Source: CALFCX01 sp041650595 | GTDB taxonomy: Bacteria > Margulisbacteria > WOR-1 > JAKLHX01 | Reading direction: 5' to 3' | Assembly: GCA_041650595.1 (NCBI GenBank) | Contig: JBAZKW010000001.1 | Location: 62,001 to 126,000, forward strand | DNA length: 64,000 nt | Shown: positions 15,658-22,140 of the stretch, piece after piece | Numbering within the stretch: the first letter of the stretch is position 1 | How the letters are laid out: each line of letters starts with the position of its first letter | Notes under the pieces: generated by a model | Told to the model about the DNA's origin: nothing | The model's database searches: none | Seen by the model: only the letters and a program-made list of their open reading frames with translations | Translations under genes and position numbers: made by a program

Positions 15658-16494
15658 ATGGCAATTTCTCCTATAGGAGCATACAGTCCCAGCGGGCCGT
15701 CCGCGGCATTGTCGTTCAAGGTCGGCATGCCGGGCCAAAATCAACCCGCGCACAAAGTTGAGGGCCTTGCCGAACGCGGAAGGATATTCCGAGAGTTCGA
15801 CATCCAGGTGCTTGACAGCGATGTGCGTTTTTCAAGGACGGAGTTGCTGGTAATAGAAAAAGTCTTAAATGACCTGAAGAAGAAAAAGAAAAAACATCTT
15901 ATAGGCGTAAGGGAGATTGTAAAAAACAAGTCCGTAAGAGTGAGGCTCCTCAAAAACGCGCTTATTCACGCGGGCGGCGCTTATGTGGCCGAGCAAAAAC
16001 GAATATATTTATTCGATGATCTTCCGCCGGAAGAGATCCCCGAGGTATTGATACACGAGATCGGGCATGCCGTAAACCACTTCAATGTGTCTTTTTCGCG
16101 TTTTATGGAGTTCATTCAGGATACCGGATGGGATATGACGGAGATGCGTAGAGTGTTCTTCAACGAGAACCGGCTTTATCAGTTCGGAATAAAACCCATA
16201 GAAGTGCCCAAAGAAAAATGGGACAGCGTGTGGGACAGATTTAGCCTGAATTCCCTTTCCAAAGAACAGGATGTATTCGGTGAGATTCTTATAGAACTTC
16301 CGAAAAAGACCGATGCTCCGTGGGACAAAAACCCCTTGGAAAAATTTGCATGGTTCTACGAATGGTTCTACAACAAGAACCGGGCATTCAAAAAAATTGC
16401 CGAAAAAGCCTATCTCGAAAAAGGCGATCCGTCACTCAAAAAAGCCTACGAGTTCATGAAGAACGAGGTCTTCGAAGATGATAATCAAGTCTGA
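15658..16494 (+). CDS. Putative zinc metalloprotease (HExxH) of unknown family, in the arg gene string
   Basis: The ATG at 15658 follows GGGAG by 7 nt and lies 20 bp after argB. The frame is open further upstream only inside argB. The 278-residue product has a Pro/Gly/Ser-rich leader (MAISPIGAYSPSGPSAA), a basic helix (NDLKKKKKKHLIGVR) and a zincin motif LIHEIGHAVNHF (H133, E134, H137). The sequence NPLEKFAWFYEWFYN near the C-terminus resembles the third-ligand Glu helix (EDFAE-like) of gluzincins. No signal peptide or TM segment is visible. A protein substrate is likely but unknown. Its end overlaps the next gene by 17 bp, so all five genes may be cotranscribed. Confidence 0.7.
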   Translation: MAISPIGAYSPSGPSAALSFKVGMPGQNQPAHKVEGLAERGRIFREFDIQVLDSDVRFSRTELLVIEKVLNDLKKKKKKHLIGVREIVKNKSVRVRLLKNALIHAGGAYVAEQKRIYLFDDLPPEEIPEVLIHEIGHAVNHFNVSFSRFMEFIQDTGWDMTEMRRVFFNENRLYQFGIKPIEVPKEKWDSVWDRFSLNSLSKEQDVFGEILIELPKKTDAPWDKNPLEKFAWFYEWFYNKNRAFKKIAEKAYLEKGDPSLKKAYEFMKNEVFEDDNQV

Positions 16495-17932
16495 TAAAGA
16501 TGTAATAGAAGCCTATCTTCATGACGAGTCCGGCCTGCGTGGCGCGCACTGCGACAAAGTATTTGTTCCGGAAAGTTATTCCGAAATATCCTCGATCCTC
16601 AAAGACGCCTCAAACAAAAATATTCCTGTCTCCGTTTCCGGTGCCGGCACCGGTGTGACAGGCGGAAGACTTCCTTTCGGCGGAATTGTGCTTTCTTTGG
16701 AAAAACTGGATAAGATCATCGAGCTTACACCCGGAAAAATGACCGTACAGGCAGGAGTCCCGATAACAAAGATACACGAAACGTCGGCGTCTATAGGATA
16801 CTTTTATCCGCCCGATGCTACGGAGTGGGATGCAACAATTGGCGGAAATATCGCGACAAACGCCTCGGGATCACGTTCATTTAAATACGGTCAGACACGC
16901 AAATATGTCGAAAGTATCAAAGTCGTACTGGCTGATGGAGAAATTGTTGATATTCCGAGAGGGACTTATTTTGCCCAGGGGCAAACGATAGAAATCCGAA
17001 ATTCGAAGCACGAAATTCGAAACAAATTTCAAATTCCAAATATCAAAATGCCAAACATTAAAAATGCAGCAGGGTATTATTCAAAACCGGGAATGGATCT
17101 TATAGATCTATTTGTCGGAAGCGAAGGGACTTTGGGGGTAGTTGTTGAAGCAAGTCTCAAATTGCTTCCCTTGGCAGGCTATACGTTTGCTGCTTTTGCC
17201 TTTTTTGACAGCAACGAGAAAACGCTGGACTTTGTAAAAGATGCCAAAGGTCAGGATGCGCTCGCGATAGAATATTTTGACAAAAATTCACTGGATCTTC
17301 TCAGAACTAAGTTTGACAGCATCCCTTTAGGCAAAGAAGCCGCAATATTCTTTGAGGAAGAGATAACCCTGGAAAAAGAAGGTATTTTTTTGGACAGATG
17401 GGCTGCTCTTTTGGAAAAGAACGGGGTTAATATTGACAGTGTTTGGAGCGCTACGGAACCTCTCAAGGAACTGGAATTCAAAAAAATAAGACATGAACTG
17501 CCGGTGCTGGTGAACGAGATCGTCAGGTCCCGCGGCATTGCCAAGATCGGAACAGATATTGCCGTTCCCGAGAACAGATTTCCGGAAATGATGGATATTT
17601 ATAAGAGAGAGCTTTCGGCATCCGGGATGGACCATTTAATATTCGGTCATATAGGAGACAATCATCTGCACGCCAATATTCTACCCAAGAATGAGCGCGA
17701 GCGGGAAAAAGCAAAAAAGATCTATCTCGGATTTGCCAAAACGGCCGTGGCTTTTGGAGGCACAGTGTCGGCCGAGCACGGGATCGGCAAGCTGAAGCAT
17801 GCTTTTTTGAGAGAAATGTACGGTGACGCGGGTTTAAGAGAAATGGCGCGCGTAAAAAAATATCTCGACCCGAAAGGTATTTTGGGCCGAGATAATATTT
17901 TCCCTAAAGAACTTTTGGGGCTTATCTCTTGA
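16478..17932 (+). CDS. GlcD/D-lactate dehydrogenase-like FAD-linked oxidase
   Basis: This 484-residue flavoprotein of the FAD_binding_4/FAD-oxidase_C family oxidises 2-hydroxy acids such as glycolate or D-lactate. Visible features are the PP-loop VSVSGAGTGVTGGRLPFGGI (FAD binding), DATIGGNIATNASGSRSFKYG, DLFVGSEGTLGVVVEA, and the C-terminal metal/substrate motifs HIGDNHLHANILP and SAEHGIGKLKHAFL. Between LADGEIVDIPRG and NAAGYYSKPGMDL lies a Lys/Arg/Ile-rich stretch (EIRNSKHEIRNKFQ) encoded by a repeat-like sequence (16991-17056). No iron-sulfur subunit gene is adjacent. Substrate cannot be decided from sequence. Confidence 0.87.
   Translation: MIIKSDKDVIEAYLHDESGLRGAHCDKVFVPESYSEISSILKDASNKNIPVSVSGAGTGVTGGRLPFGGIVLSLEKLDKIIELTPGKMTVQAGVPITKIHETSASIGYFYPPDATEWDATIGGNIATNASGSRSFKYGQTRKYVESIKVVLADGEIVDIPRGTYFAQGQTIEIRNSKHEIRNKFQIPNIKMPNIKNAAGYYSKPGMDLIDLFVGSEGTLGVVVEASLKLLPLAGYTFAAFAFFDSNEKTLDFVKDAKGQDALAIEYFDKNSLDLLRTKFDSIPLGKEAAIFFEEEITLEKEGIFLDRWAALLEKNGVNIDSVWSATEPLKELEFKKIRHELPVLVNEIVRSRGIAKIGTDIAVPENRFPEMMDIYKRELSASGMDHLIFGHIGDNHLHANILPKNEREREKAKKIYLGFAKTAVAFGGTVSAEHGIGKLKHAFLREMYGDAGLREMARVKKYLDPKGILGRDNIFPKELLGLIS
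16991..17056. repeat. Repeat-like AATTCGAA-rich insertion inside the GlcD-like gene
   Basis: Tandem-like blocks GAAATCCGAAATTCGAA, GCACGAAATTCGAAAC and AAATTTCAAATTCCAAATATC are AT-rich and unlike the flanking coding sequence. They are translated in frame as an EIRNSKHEIRNKF-type peptide. The pattern resembles a dispersed intergenic repeat seen in other bacterial genomes. Only one copy is in this window, so family membership is inferred. Confidence 0.55.
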
Positions 17933-18005
17933 GCCTTATTTTTCTTTTGAGCGCTTCTTTTTTTCTTTTTCTTCTTCTTTTTATCTCTTGTTCTCTCTGG
18001 CGCAT
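17922..18005 (-). CDS. Very small, highly basic 27-residue protein
   Basis: On the minus strand an ATG at 18005 is preceded by GGAGG with ideal 6-nt spacing. It opens a 27-codon frame, MRQREQEIKRRRKRKKEALK followed by RKIRLKR, ending at the TAA at 17922-17924. A TATAAT box (18036-18041) is correctly placed for a ~24-nt leader, making this a complete expression unit in the gap between two genes. Its 3' end overlaps the end of the GlcD-like gene by 11 bp. The composition recalls tiny ribosomal proteins such as bTHX or bS22/AURKAIP1-like peptides, but no family motif is recognised. An arginine/lysine-rich frame can arise by chance from the polypyrimidine tract, so confidence is moderate. Confidence 0.5.
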   Translation of the reverse strand: MRQREQEIKRRRKRKKEALKRKIRLKR

Positions 18006-18035
18006 TTGTTGCCTCCGTTCCTATATTATGACTAA

Positions 18036-18041
18036 ATTATA
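18036..18041 (-). promoter_or_regulatory. -10 box for the 27-residue basic ORF
   Basis: TATAAT on the minus strand, about 30 nt upstream of the ATG at 18005, with GGAGG in between. The -35 is unclear. Confidence 0.4.
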
Positions 18042-18065
18042 CCTGAAAACAGAGCTGATTAGTTG

Positions 18066-18071
18066 TAAAAT
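18066..18071 (+). promoter_or_regulatory. -10 box of the rluD-like gene, leaderless arrangement
   Basis: TAAAAT ends 6 nt before the ATG at 18078. There is no Shine-Dalgarno sequence. Confidence 0.45.
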
Positions 18072-18077
18072 TGCTGT

Positions 18078-18995
18078 ATGAGGCAATTTTCCGTTCCCAA
18101 AGAGTATGAATATTACCGGCTGGACCAGTTCCTTGCCAATAAACTGTCTTCGCTCAGCAGGTCGCTTATACAGAAAATAATCAAGGCAGGCAAGGTTGCC
18201 GTTAACGGCAGGCCGTGTACAAAAGCTTCCAAACAGCTTGCGCATAATGATCAGGTGTCGGTTGAGATGCCGCCTGTCAAAAGGACAGAGTCTTTGGCGG
18301 AAGACATTCCTTTGGATGTGGTCTTTGAAGATGACCAGCTCATAGTGATAAACAAGCCCGCCGGCCTGGTGGTGCATCCGGCGCACGGCAACAGGAGCGG
18401 CACGCTGGTGAACGCGCTTTTAAACCATTGCAGGGACCTTTCCGGAATAGGCGGTGAGGAGCGGCCCGGTATAGTTCACCGGCTGGACAAAGACACATCC
18501 GGTCTGATGATCGTGGCCAAGACGGATAATGCACATCAAAAACTTTCCGGCCAGTTCAAAGACAGAAAAATAGTAAAAAGATATCTTGCTCTCGTGCACG
18601 GCAGTATAAAAAATGATACGGGAACAATAGAAGCTCCGATAGGCAGAAGCCAGTCGGACAGAAAAAAAATGACGGTGGTGAAAACGGACCCGGAAAAAAT
18701 GAAGGCCCTGAATTCCAGAAAGCCCCGGAGATCAAAAGCCAGAAATGCCGTTACGCATTATAAAGTCGTCAAAAGACGTGGAGATAAAACGCTTGTGGAA
18801 TTAAAACTCGAGACGGGACGCACCCACCAGATAAGGGTCCACATGGCATATATCGGACATCCGATAGTCGGAGACAAGATTTACGGGCTAAAAAAGGACA
18901 AGACTCCGTTCATGGCGCTTCATAGCTTTGCTCTAGGATTCTTTCATCCTTCGACGGGGGAGTATATGGAGTTTGTTAGAGAGAAAGAGTTTTAA
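18078..18995 (+). CDS. RluA-family 23S rRNA pseudouridine synthase (RluD-like)
   Basis: This 305-residue enzyme isomerises uridines in rRNA. It has an N-terminal S4 RNA-binding domain (YRLDQFLANKL...KVAVNG, residues ~13-70), then the synthase core with NKPAGLVVHPAHG, the catalytic-Asp motif GIVHRLDKDTSGLM, RYLALVHG and the RTHQIRVHMAYIGHPIVGD motif. A basic insertion (PEKMKALNSRKPRRSKARN) sits before THYKVVKR. RluD modifies helix 69 of 23S rRNA; RluC and RluA are the alternatives, but the S4 domain and HPAHGN motif favour RluD. A GC-rich hairpin overlaps its stop codon. Confidence 0.88.
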   Translation: MRQFSVPKEYEYYRLDQFLANKLSSLSRSLIQKIIKAGKVAVNGRPCTKASKQLAHNDQVSVEMPPVKRTESLAEDIPLDVVFEDDQLIVINKPAGLVVHPAHGNRSGTLVNALLNHCRDLSGIGGEERPGIVHRLDKDTSGLMIVAKTDNAHQKLSGQFKDRKIVKRYLALVHGSIKNDTGTIEAPIGRSQSDRKKMTVVKTDPEKMKALNSRKPRRSKARNAVTHYKVVKRRGDKTLVELKLETGRTHQIRVHMAYIGHPIVGDKIYGLKKDKTPFMALHSFALGFFHPSTGEYMEFVREKEF

Positions 18996-19010
18996 GGGCC
19001 TGCGGCCCTT
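18994..19010 (+). terminator. GC hairpin at the end of the rluD-like gene
   Basis: AAGGGCC-TGC-GGCCCTT, a 7-bp stem with a 3-nt loop starting at the stop codon. It is not followed by a strong T-run, so terminator activity is uncertain. Confidence 0.4.
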
Positions 19011-19024
19011 ATACCCGCTGTTTG

Positions 19025-19054
19025 CCCCTTTTCTTTAGTCGTAAAGAAAAGGGG
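19025..19054. repeat. Hairpin repeat G1 (left copy)
   Basis: CCCCTTTTCTTTA-GTCG-TAAAGAAAAGGGG, a perfect 13-bp stem, followed by GAAAAGAAAGC and a GGGGCTAAAGCCCC block. The reverse complement of 19300-19414 has the same order: hairpin, AAAAAAGAAAGCC, GGGGGATGCCCCC. Confidence 0.75.
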
Positions 19055-19380
19055 CTGAAAAGAAAGCTCGCGGGGCTAAAGCCCCCAGCTCCCCCTCAAG
19101 CATCGCAAGCTCCGACTAGTCCTTTTCGCCTCCGCGGCGTCGGCAAAACATTTATCTGCAAAATTATGGCCTATTTGTTACTTATTTTGTGTCGTCGCAA
19201 GAGCGATGCTTGCTTTATAAGCGATAGATTTAAGACTGTATTCAATAGTAGCTCCTTGTCCGCGCTGTCTGTTTGACGAGGGCTGGGCGAAGACCAGACC
19301 GAGGAAGCTTGTGGCGAGCATTGCGAGCCATTCGGCGCGGCGGGGGTGTCGGGGGCATCCCCCGACCGGCTTTCTTTTTT

Positions 19381-19414
19381 GTCCACTTTTCTTTTCCGCA
19401 AAAGAAAAGTGGAC
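19381..19414. repeat. Hairpin repeat G2 (right copy, inverted)
   Basis: GTCCACTTTTCTTTT-CCGC-AAAAGAAAAGTGGAC, a perfect 15-bp stem, preceded by a GTCGGGGGCATCCCCCGAC block. It is an inverted relative of G1 at 19025-19054. Confidence 0.75.
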
Positions 19415-19458
19415 GAGAATCATTGATAAGAGAATGAGCAAAAGGGCGGGAGCAGTGA

Positions 19459-19464
19459 TATAAT
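19459..19464 (+). promoter_or_regulatory. Extended -10 box of ruvC, leaderless arrangement
   Basis: TGATATAAT ends 6 nt before the ATG at 19471, with no Shine-Dalgarno sequence. Confidence 0.6.
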
Positions 19465-19470
19465 TCCGTC

Positions 19471-20013
19471 ATGAGAACTTTAGGAATAGATCCCGGAACG
19501 GCAACCACCGGTTTCGGAGTGGTTGATGAGATCGATAAAAAATTATCTCTTGTCGATTTTGGCTGCATCAAGACACCCGCGGGGATGCCAATGCCGGAGC
19601 GGCTAAAAATAATATCTATAGAACTGACCGAGCTGATAGAAAAATATCGCCCCGAAAATATTTCCGTGGAACAGCTTTTCTTTTGTTCAAACGCAAAAAC
19701 CGCAATAAAAGTCGGGGAGGCGAGAGGGGTCATCCTGCTTACCGCATCCCAGGCAGGGCTAAAGATCTCTGAATATACGCCCCTTCAGGTGAAAATGGCC
19801 CTGACCGGATACGGAAAGGCCGATAAAAAGCAGGTGCAGTATATGGTAAAAAACATCCTGGGTTGTAAAGAAACGCCCAAGCCGGACGACGCGGCGGATG
19901 CCATAGCCATAGCGATCTGCCATATAAATTCGCGCAAATTCAAGGAGGCGAGTAGCTATTCTGGCCCTCACCCCCCGACCCCTCTCCCAGAGGGAGAGGG
20001 GAGCAGGAAATAG
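19471..20013 (+). CDS. ruvC: Holliday junction endonuclease RuvC
   Basis: RuvC resolves Holliday junctions with RuvAB. The 180-residue protein has the four acidic catalytic residues: D7 in LGIDPGTATTGFGV, E67 in ISVEQLFF, and D140/D143 in KPDDAADAIAIAI. The C-terminus from about residue 164 (SGPHPPTPLPEGEGSRK) is not RuvC-like; it is encoded by palindromic repeat B1 and replaces the normal stop. The catalytic core is intact, so activity is likely retained. ruvA lies 127 bp downstream behind two repeat copies; ruvB is not in the window. Confidence 0.94.
   Translation: MRTLGIDPGTATTGFGVVDEIDKKLSLVDFGCIKTPAGMPMPERLKIISIELTELIEKYRPENISVEQLFFCSNAKTAIKVGEARGVILLTASQAGLKISEYTPLQVKMALTGYGKADKKQVQYMVKNILGCKETPKPDDAADAIAIAICHINSRKFKEASSYSGPHPPTPLPEGEGSRK
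19965..20004. repeat. Palindromic repeat family B, copy B1 (encodes the RuvC tail)
   Basis: CCCTCACCCC then CCCCTCTCCC-AGA-GGGAGAGGGG. It forms a 10-bp hairpin and is read in frame by ruvC as PHPPTPLPEGEG. Confidence 0.85.
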
Positions 20014-20070
20014 ATATGAAAATAATCAAGGAATTATTTATTATGGAGTTAAGAAAATTTATGATTTATT

Positions 20071-20113
20071 CCCCTCGCCCGCGGTTAGCGGGAGAGGGGG
20101 CAGGGGTGAGGGT
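20071..20113. repeat. Palindromic repeat family B, copy B2 (reverse orientation)
   Basis: CCCCTCGCCC-GCGGTTAGC-GGGAGAGGGG then CAGGGGTGAGGG. It is inverted relative to B1, so B1 and B2 form an inverted pair between ruvC and ruvA. Confidence 0.8.
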
Positions 20114-20140
20114 TGAGATAGAATAATTCAAGGAGGCGAA

Positions 20141-20749
20141 ATGATAAGTTTTGTAGAAGGCATTTTGGACAGCATCGAGCCCAGCAAAATTGCCGTTAAT
20201 GTGGGAGGGGTCGGATATGGGATCACCGTTACCTCATCCGTTCTAAAAAACCTTCCTCCTAAAGGACAAAAGATAAGGATACTGACTTATCTGAACGTAA
20301 AAGAAGATGCCTTGCAGCTTTTTGGGTTTTCTTCCAAGGAAGAAAGGGGCCTGTTTTTGCAGCTTTTATCGGTTTCGGGTATCGGGCCGAAAGGAGCGAT
20401 GAACATAGTTTCCTCTTTTGAGCTGAACCAACTGGTGACTGCCATTGTCAAAGCAGATGTGGACATGCTGACGGCGGCGCAGGGCATAGGTAAAAAGACT
20501 GCGCAAAGAGTTATCGTTGAGCTGAGGGAGAAGATAAGCAAAGCCTATTCCCTTGATGCATCGAGCGGTATTTTTGACGCCTCGACAGATTCTCCCATGT
20601 TAAAAGATGCCGTATCGGCCCTCATGGCTTTGGGGTACGCTTCCAAAGAAGCGCGCAAGGCAGTATCAAAAGGTGTGGACGAACTTTCTCCCGGGGCTTC
20701 GGTCGAAGACCTGATAAAATATTCGCTCAAGAGTCTATCTCAAGTTTGA
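20141..20749 (+). CDS. ruvA: Holliday junction branch migration protein RuvA
   Basis: RuvA forms the tetramer that binds four-way junctions and loads RuvB. This 202-residue protein begins MISFVEGILDSIEPSKIAVN (OB-fold domain I). Domain II has two helix-hairpin-helix motifs (LLSVSGIGPKGAMNI and LTAAQGIGKKTAQRVIVEL), and domain III ends DAVSALMALGYASKEARKAV, the RuvB-contacting UBA-like helix bundle. A strong AAGGAGG precedes the ATG. Its 3' end overlaps the convergent yqeG remnant by 23 bp. Confidence 0.96.
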   Translation: MISFVEGILDSIEPSKIAVNVGGVGYGITVTSSVLKNLPPKGQKIRILTYLNVKEDALQLFGFSSKEERGLFLQLLSVSGIGPKGAMNIVSSFELNQLVTAIVKADVDMLTAAQGIGKKTAQRVIVELREKISKAYSLDASSGIFDASTDSPMLKDAVSALMALGYASKEARKAVSKGVDELSPGASVEDLIKYSLKSLSQV

Positions 20750-21268
20750 GGAACTTGAGCAGTCCTTCTTCGATGAACCGCATCGGCATCCTCATGAGAG
20801 AAACCTCTTTGGAGACAGGTTTTACTAGGATAGTATAAGCTCCTATCAAATTTCCCCCGACCACATCGGTTATGATCTGGTCTCCGATTACCGCGGTTTG
20901 GCCGGGAACGGTGTTAATGTGCGAAAGGGCTTTTTTAAAGACAAAAGGCAACGGTTTGCAGGAAAGAGAAAAGCCTTGATGTTCAGGCTGTCAGAAATAT
21001 ATTCAACTCTTTTTGCCCCTCCGCCGTTTGAGACTATGCATATTTTTATACCGTGCTCTTTGACTTTTTCTATCCAGCTGTATATGGAAAACGGGATCCT
21101 GTATTCAGGCCGGGGTATCAGAGTATCGTCAAGGTCGACAATAAAACCCCTGATGCCTTTTTTGTATAGGCTGTTTATATCTATAGTGAATACGGAACTG
21201 GTGTATTCTTTGGGCCTTAATAGGCCAAAGCTGTTGTTGTCTTTTTCATGATTGAAGTTATCGTACAT
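20727..21268 (-). pseudogene. yqeG: YqeG-type HAD IIIA phosphatase, split by a -1 frameshift
   Basis: Two adjacent minus-strand frames together make one YqeG-family protein. The first (21268 to about 20975) carries LRPKEYTSSVFTIDINSL and HAD motif I FIVDLDDTLIPR, then motif II CIVSNGGGAKRVEYI and LNIKAF. The second resumes with KPLPFVFKKALSHINT and motif IV AVIGDQIITDVVGGNLIGAYTILV. The break lies at GGCTTTTCTCTTTCC (about 20973-20987 on the plus strand). Adding one base in the T-run would restore a single protein of ~178 residues. No X-XXY-YYZ slippery site was found, so a mutation or a sequencing/assembly indel is more likely than programmed frameshifting. Sits directly after the peptide-binding protein gene (3-bp gap). 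Confidence 0.8.
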
Positions 21269-21271
21269 TTA

Positions 21272-22060
21272 TCACAATTCTTCTATATAGAACAGGTTTA
21301 CCGTGACAGGGTTGTCGAACAGGATCCTGTCAGCTTTTTCCAGAAGCCGTTCTTTTAACACAGCCTCATTTGATTGGGTGGTTTCCGTAGTTTCTATCAA
21401 AGCGTCCAATTCGTTGTTGTGCAAAAAGAACATGTTGGCCTCGCCTTTTGAGTGGAACAGCTCGCGGAGGAATTTTTCGCTCCTTGATACAGGATCGTTC
21501 TTTTCATATGGCTGGGGCGGAACTTTGTAGCCCATTAGGAAAAGCTGCGCGGCGCCGTCGGACAGTTCTCTTTCCCAGGAATCATCGTCTTCGTAGATTA
21601 TTTGTCGTAACGATACCTTTATTCCGACCGATGCCAGGTCCTTTTTTATCTCTTGGGCGACTTTTACGGTCTTTTGTCCGTCTGTATGTATAAGTACCAT
21701 GTTGTTGATCTGTTTACTTACTGCGCTTTTTAAAAGTTTTCTTGCCATGTCAGGATAATACGAATATCCTGTGATAGCGCTATTGTGCCCCGGCATCCCT
21801 GGGGGGATAACTCCGGTTGGGACGTTCTTATCGCCCACTATATTGGTACATATATACCGCCGGTCTATGGCATAGTTGAAAGCCTGGCGCAAGAGTTTGC
21901 CTTTTTGGCCGATAAAAACATCATTTTTCATATTAAAGCCTAAAAACCATATGCCGTCATATGTCTTTTCTTCCGCCTGACCTGCAGAAAAAGCAAGTAT
22001 TAAAAGAAGTATAAGTGAGATGCCCAAGATAAAAACGGATATCTTTGGAAAATTCATCAT
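21272..22060 (-). CDS. Half-length SBP_bac_5-like peptide-binding protein
   Basis: The 262-residue protein has an N-terminal Sec signal or anchor (FPKISVFILGISLILLLILAFSAGQA) followed directly by what is normally the C-terminal lobe of DppA/OppA-type solute-binding proteins: FLGFNMKNDVF, LRQAFNYAIDRRYI, VPTGVIPPGMPGHN, GYSYYPDMARKLLK, then AQEIKKDLASVGIKVSLRQI and ADRILFDNPVTVNLFY. Full-length members are ~500 residues, so the N-lobe is missing, yet a signal peptide is fused to the remainder. It may be a domain-truncated but secreted protein. No permease genes are adjacent. A TGATAAAAT box precedes the ATG by 9 nt. Confidence 0.72.
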   Translation of the reverse strand: MMNFPKISVFILGISLILLLILAFSAGQAEEKTYDGIWFLGFNMKNDVFIGQKGKLLRQAFNYAIDRRYICTNIVGDKNVPTGVIPPGMPGHNSAITGYSYYPDMARKLLKSAVSKQINNMVLIHTDGQKTVKVAQEIKKDLASVGIKVSLRQIIYEDDDSWERELSDGAAQLFLMGYKVPPQPYEKNDPVSRSEKFLRELFHSKGEANMFFLHNNELDALIETTETTQSNEAVLKERLLEKADRILFDNPVTVNLFYIEEL

Positions 22061-22069
22061 TTTAGGACA

Positions 22070-22075
22070 ATTTTA
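22070..22075 (-). promoter_or_regulatory. Extended -10 box of the peptide-binding protein gene
   Basis: The minus strand reads TGATAAAAT, ending 9 nt before the ATG at 22060. No Shine-Dalgarno sequence is seen. Confidence 0.45.
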
Positions 22076-22114
22076 TCATATAAAGGCCGGCATGTACGAA
22101 ATATGGCCTCATGG

Positions 22115-22120
22115 TATAAT
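22115..22120 (+). promoter_or_regulatory. Extended -10 box of the first pst operon
   Basis: TGGTATAAT, 20 nt before the pstS ATG at 22141. No TTAACA-type Pho boxes are found upstream, in contrast to the second pst operon. Confidence 0.6.
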
Positions 22121-22140
22121 TACTCTGGATTGAAATAACA

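Larger units (their letters stand above)
18996..19470. other. 475-bp gene-free repeat island between rluD-like gene and ruvC
   Basis: No credible gene was found. Short frames here have repeat-like, low-complexity translations. The region contains two divergent copies of one hairpin repeat in opposite orientation (19025-19100 and 19300-19414), separated by ~150 bp of unremarkable sequence. The ruvC promoter is at its right end. Confidence 0.7.

Noticed and set aside
19022..19276. 84-codon frame in the repeat island (and 19242-19733 on the other strand)
   Set aside because: Translation comes from the G1/G2 repeats (RKEKGLKRKLAG, PPTPPPRR-type), with no start signals; treated as non-coding.
20017..20124. 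Short frame MKIIKELFIMELRK between ruvC and ruvA
   Set aside because: Runs through repeat B2, and its conservation cannot be judged; probably a chance frame, though a GGAG-like sequence precedes it.
20960..21000. Programmed -1 frameshifting in yqeG
   Set aside because: No X-XXY-YYZ slippery heptamer and no obvious downstream stimulatory structure; a simple indel explains the break better.
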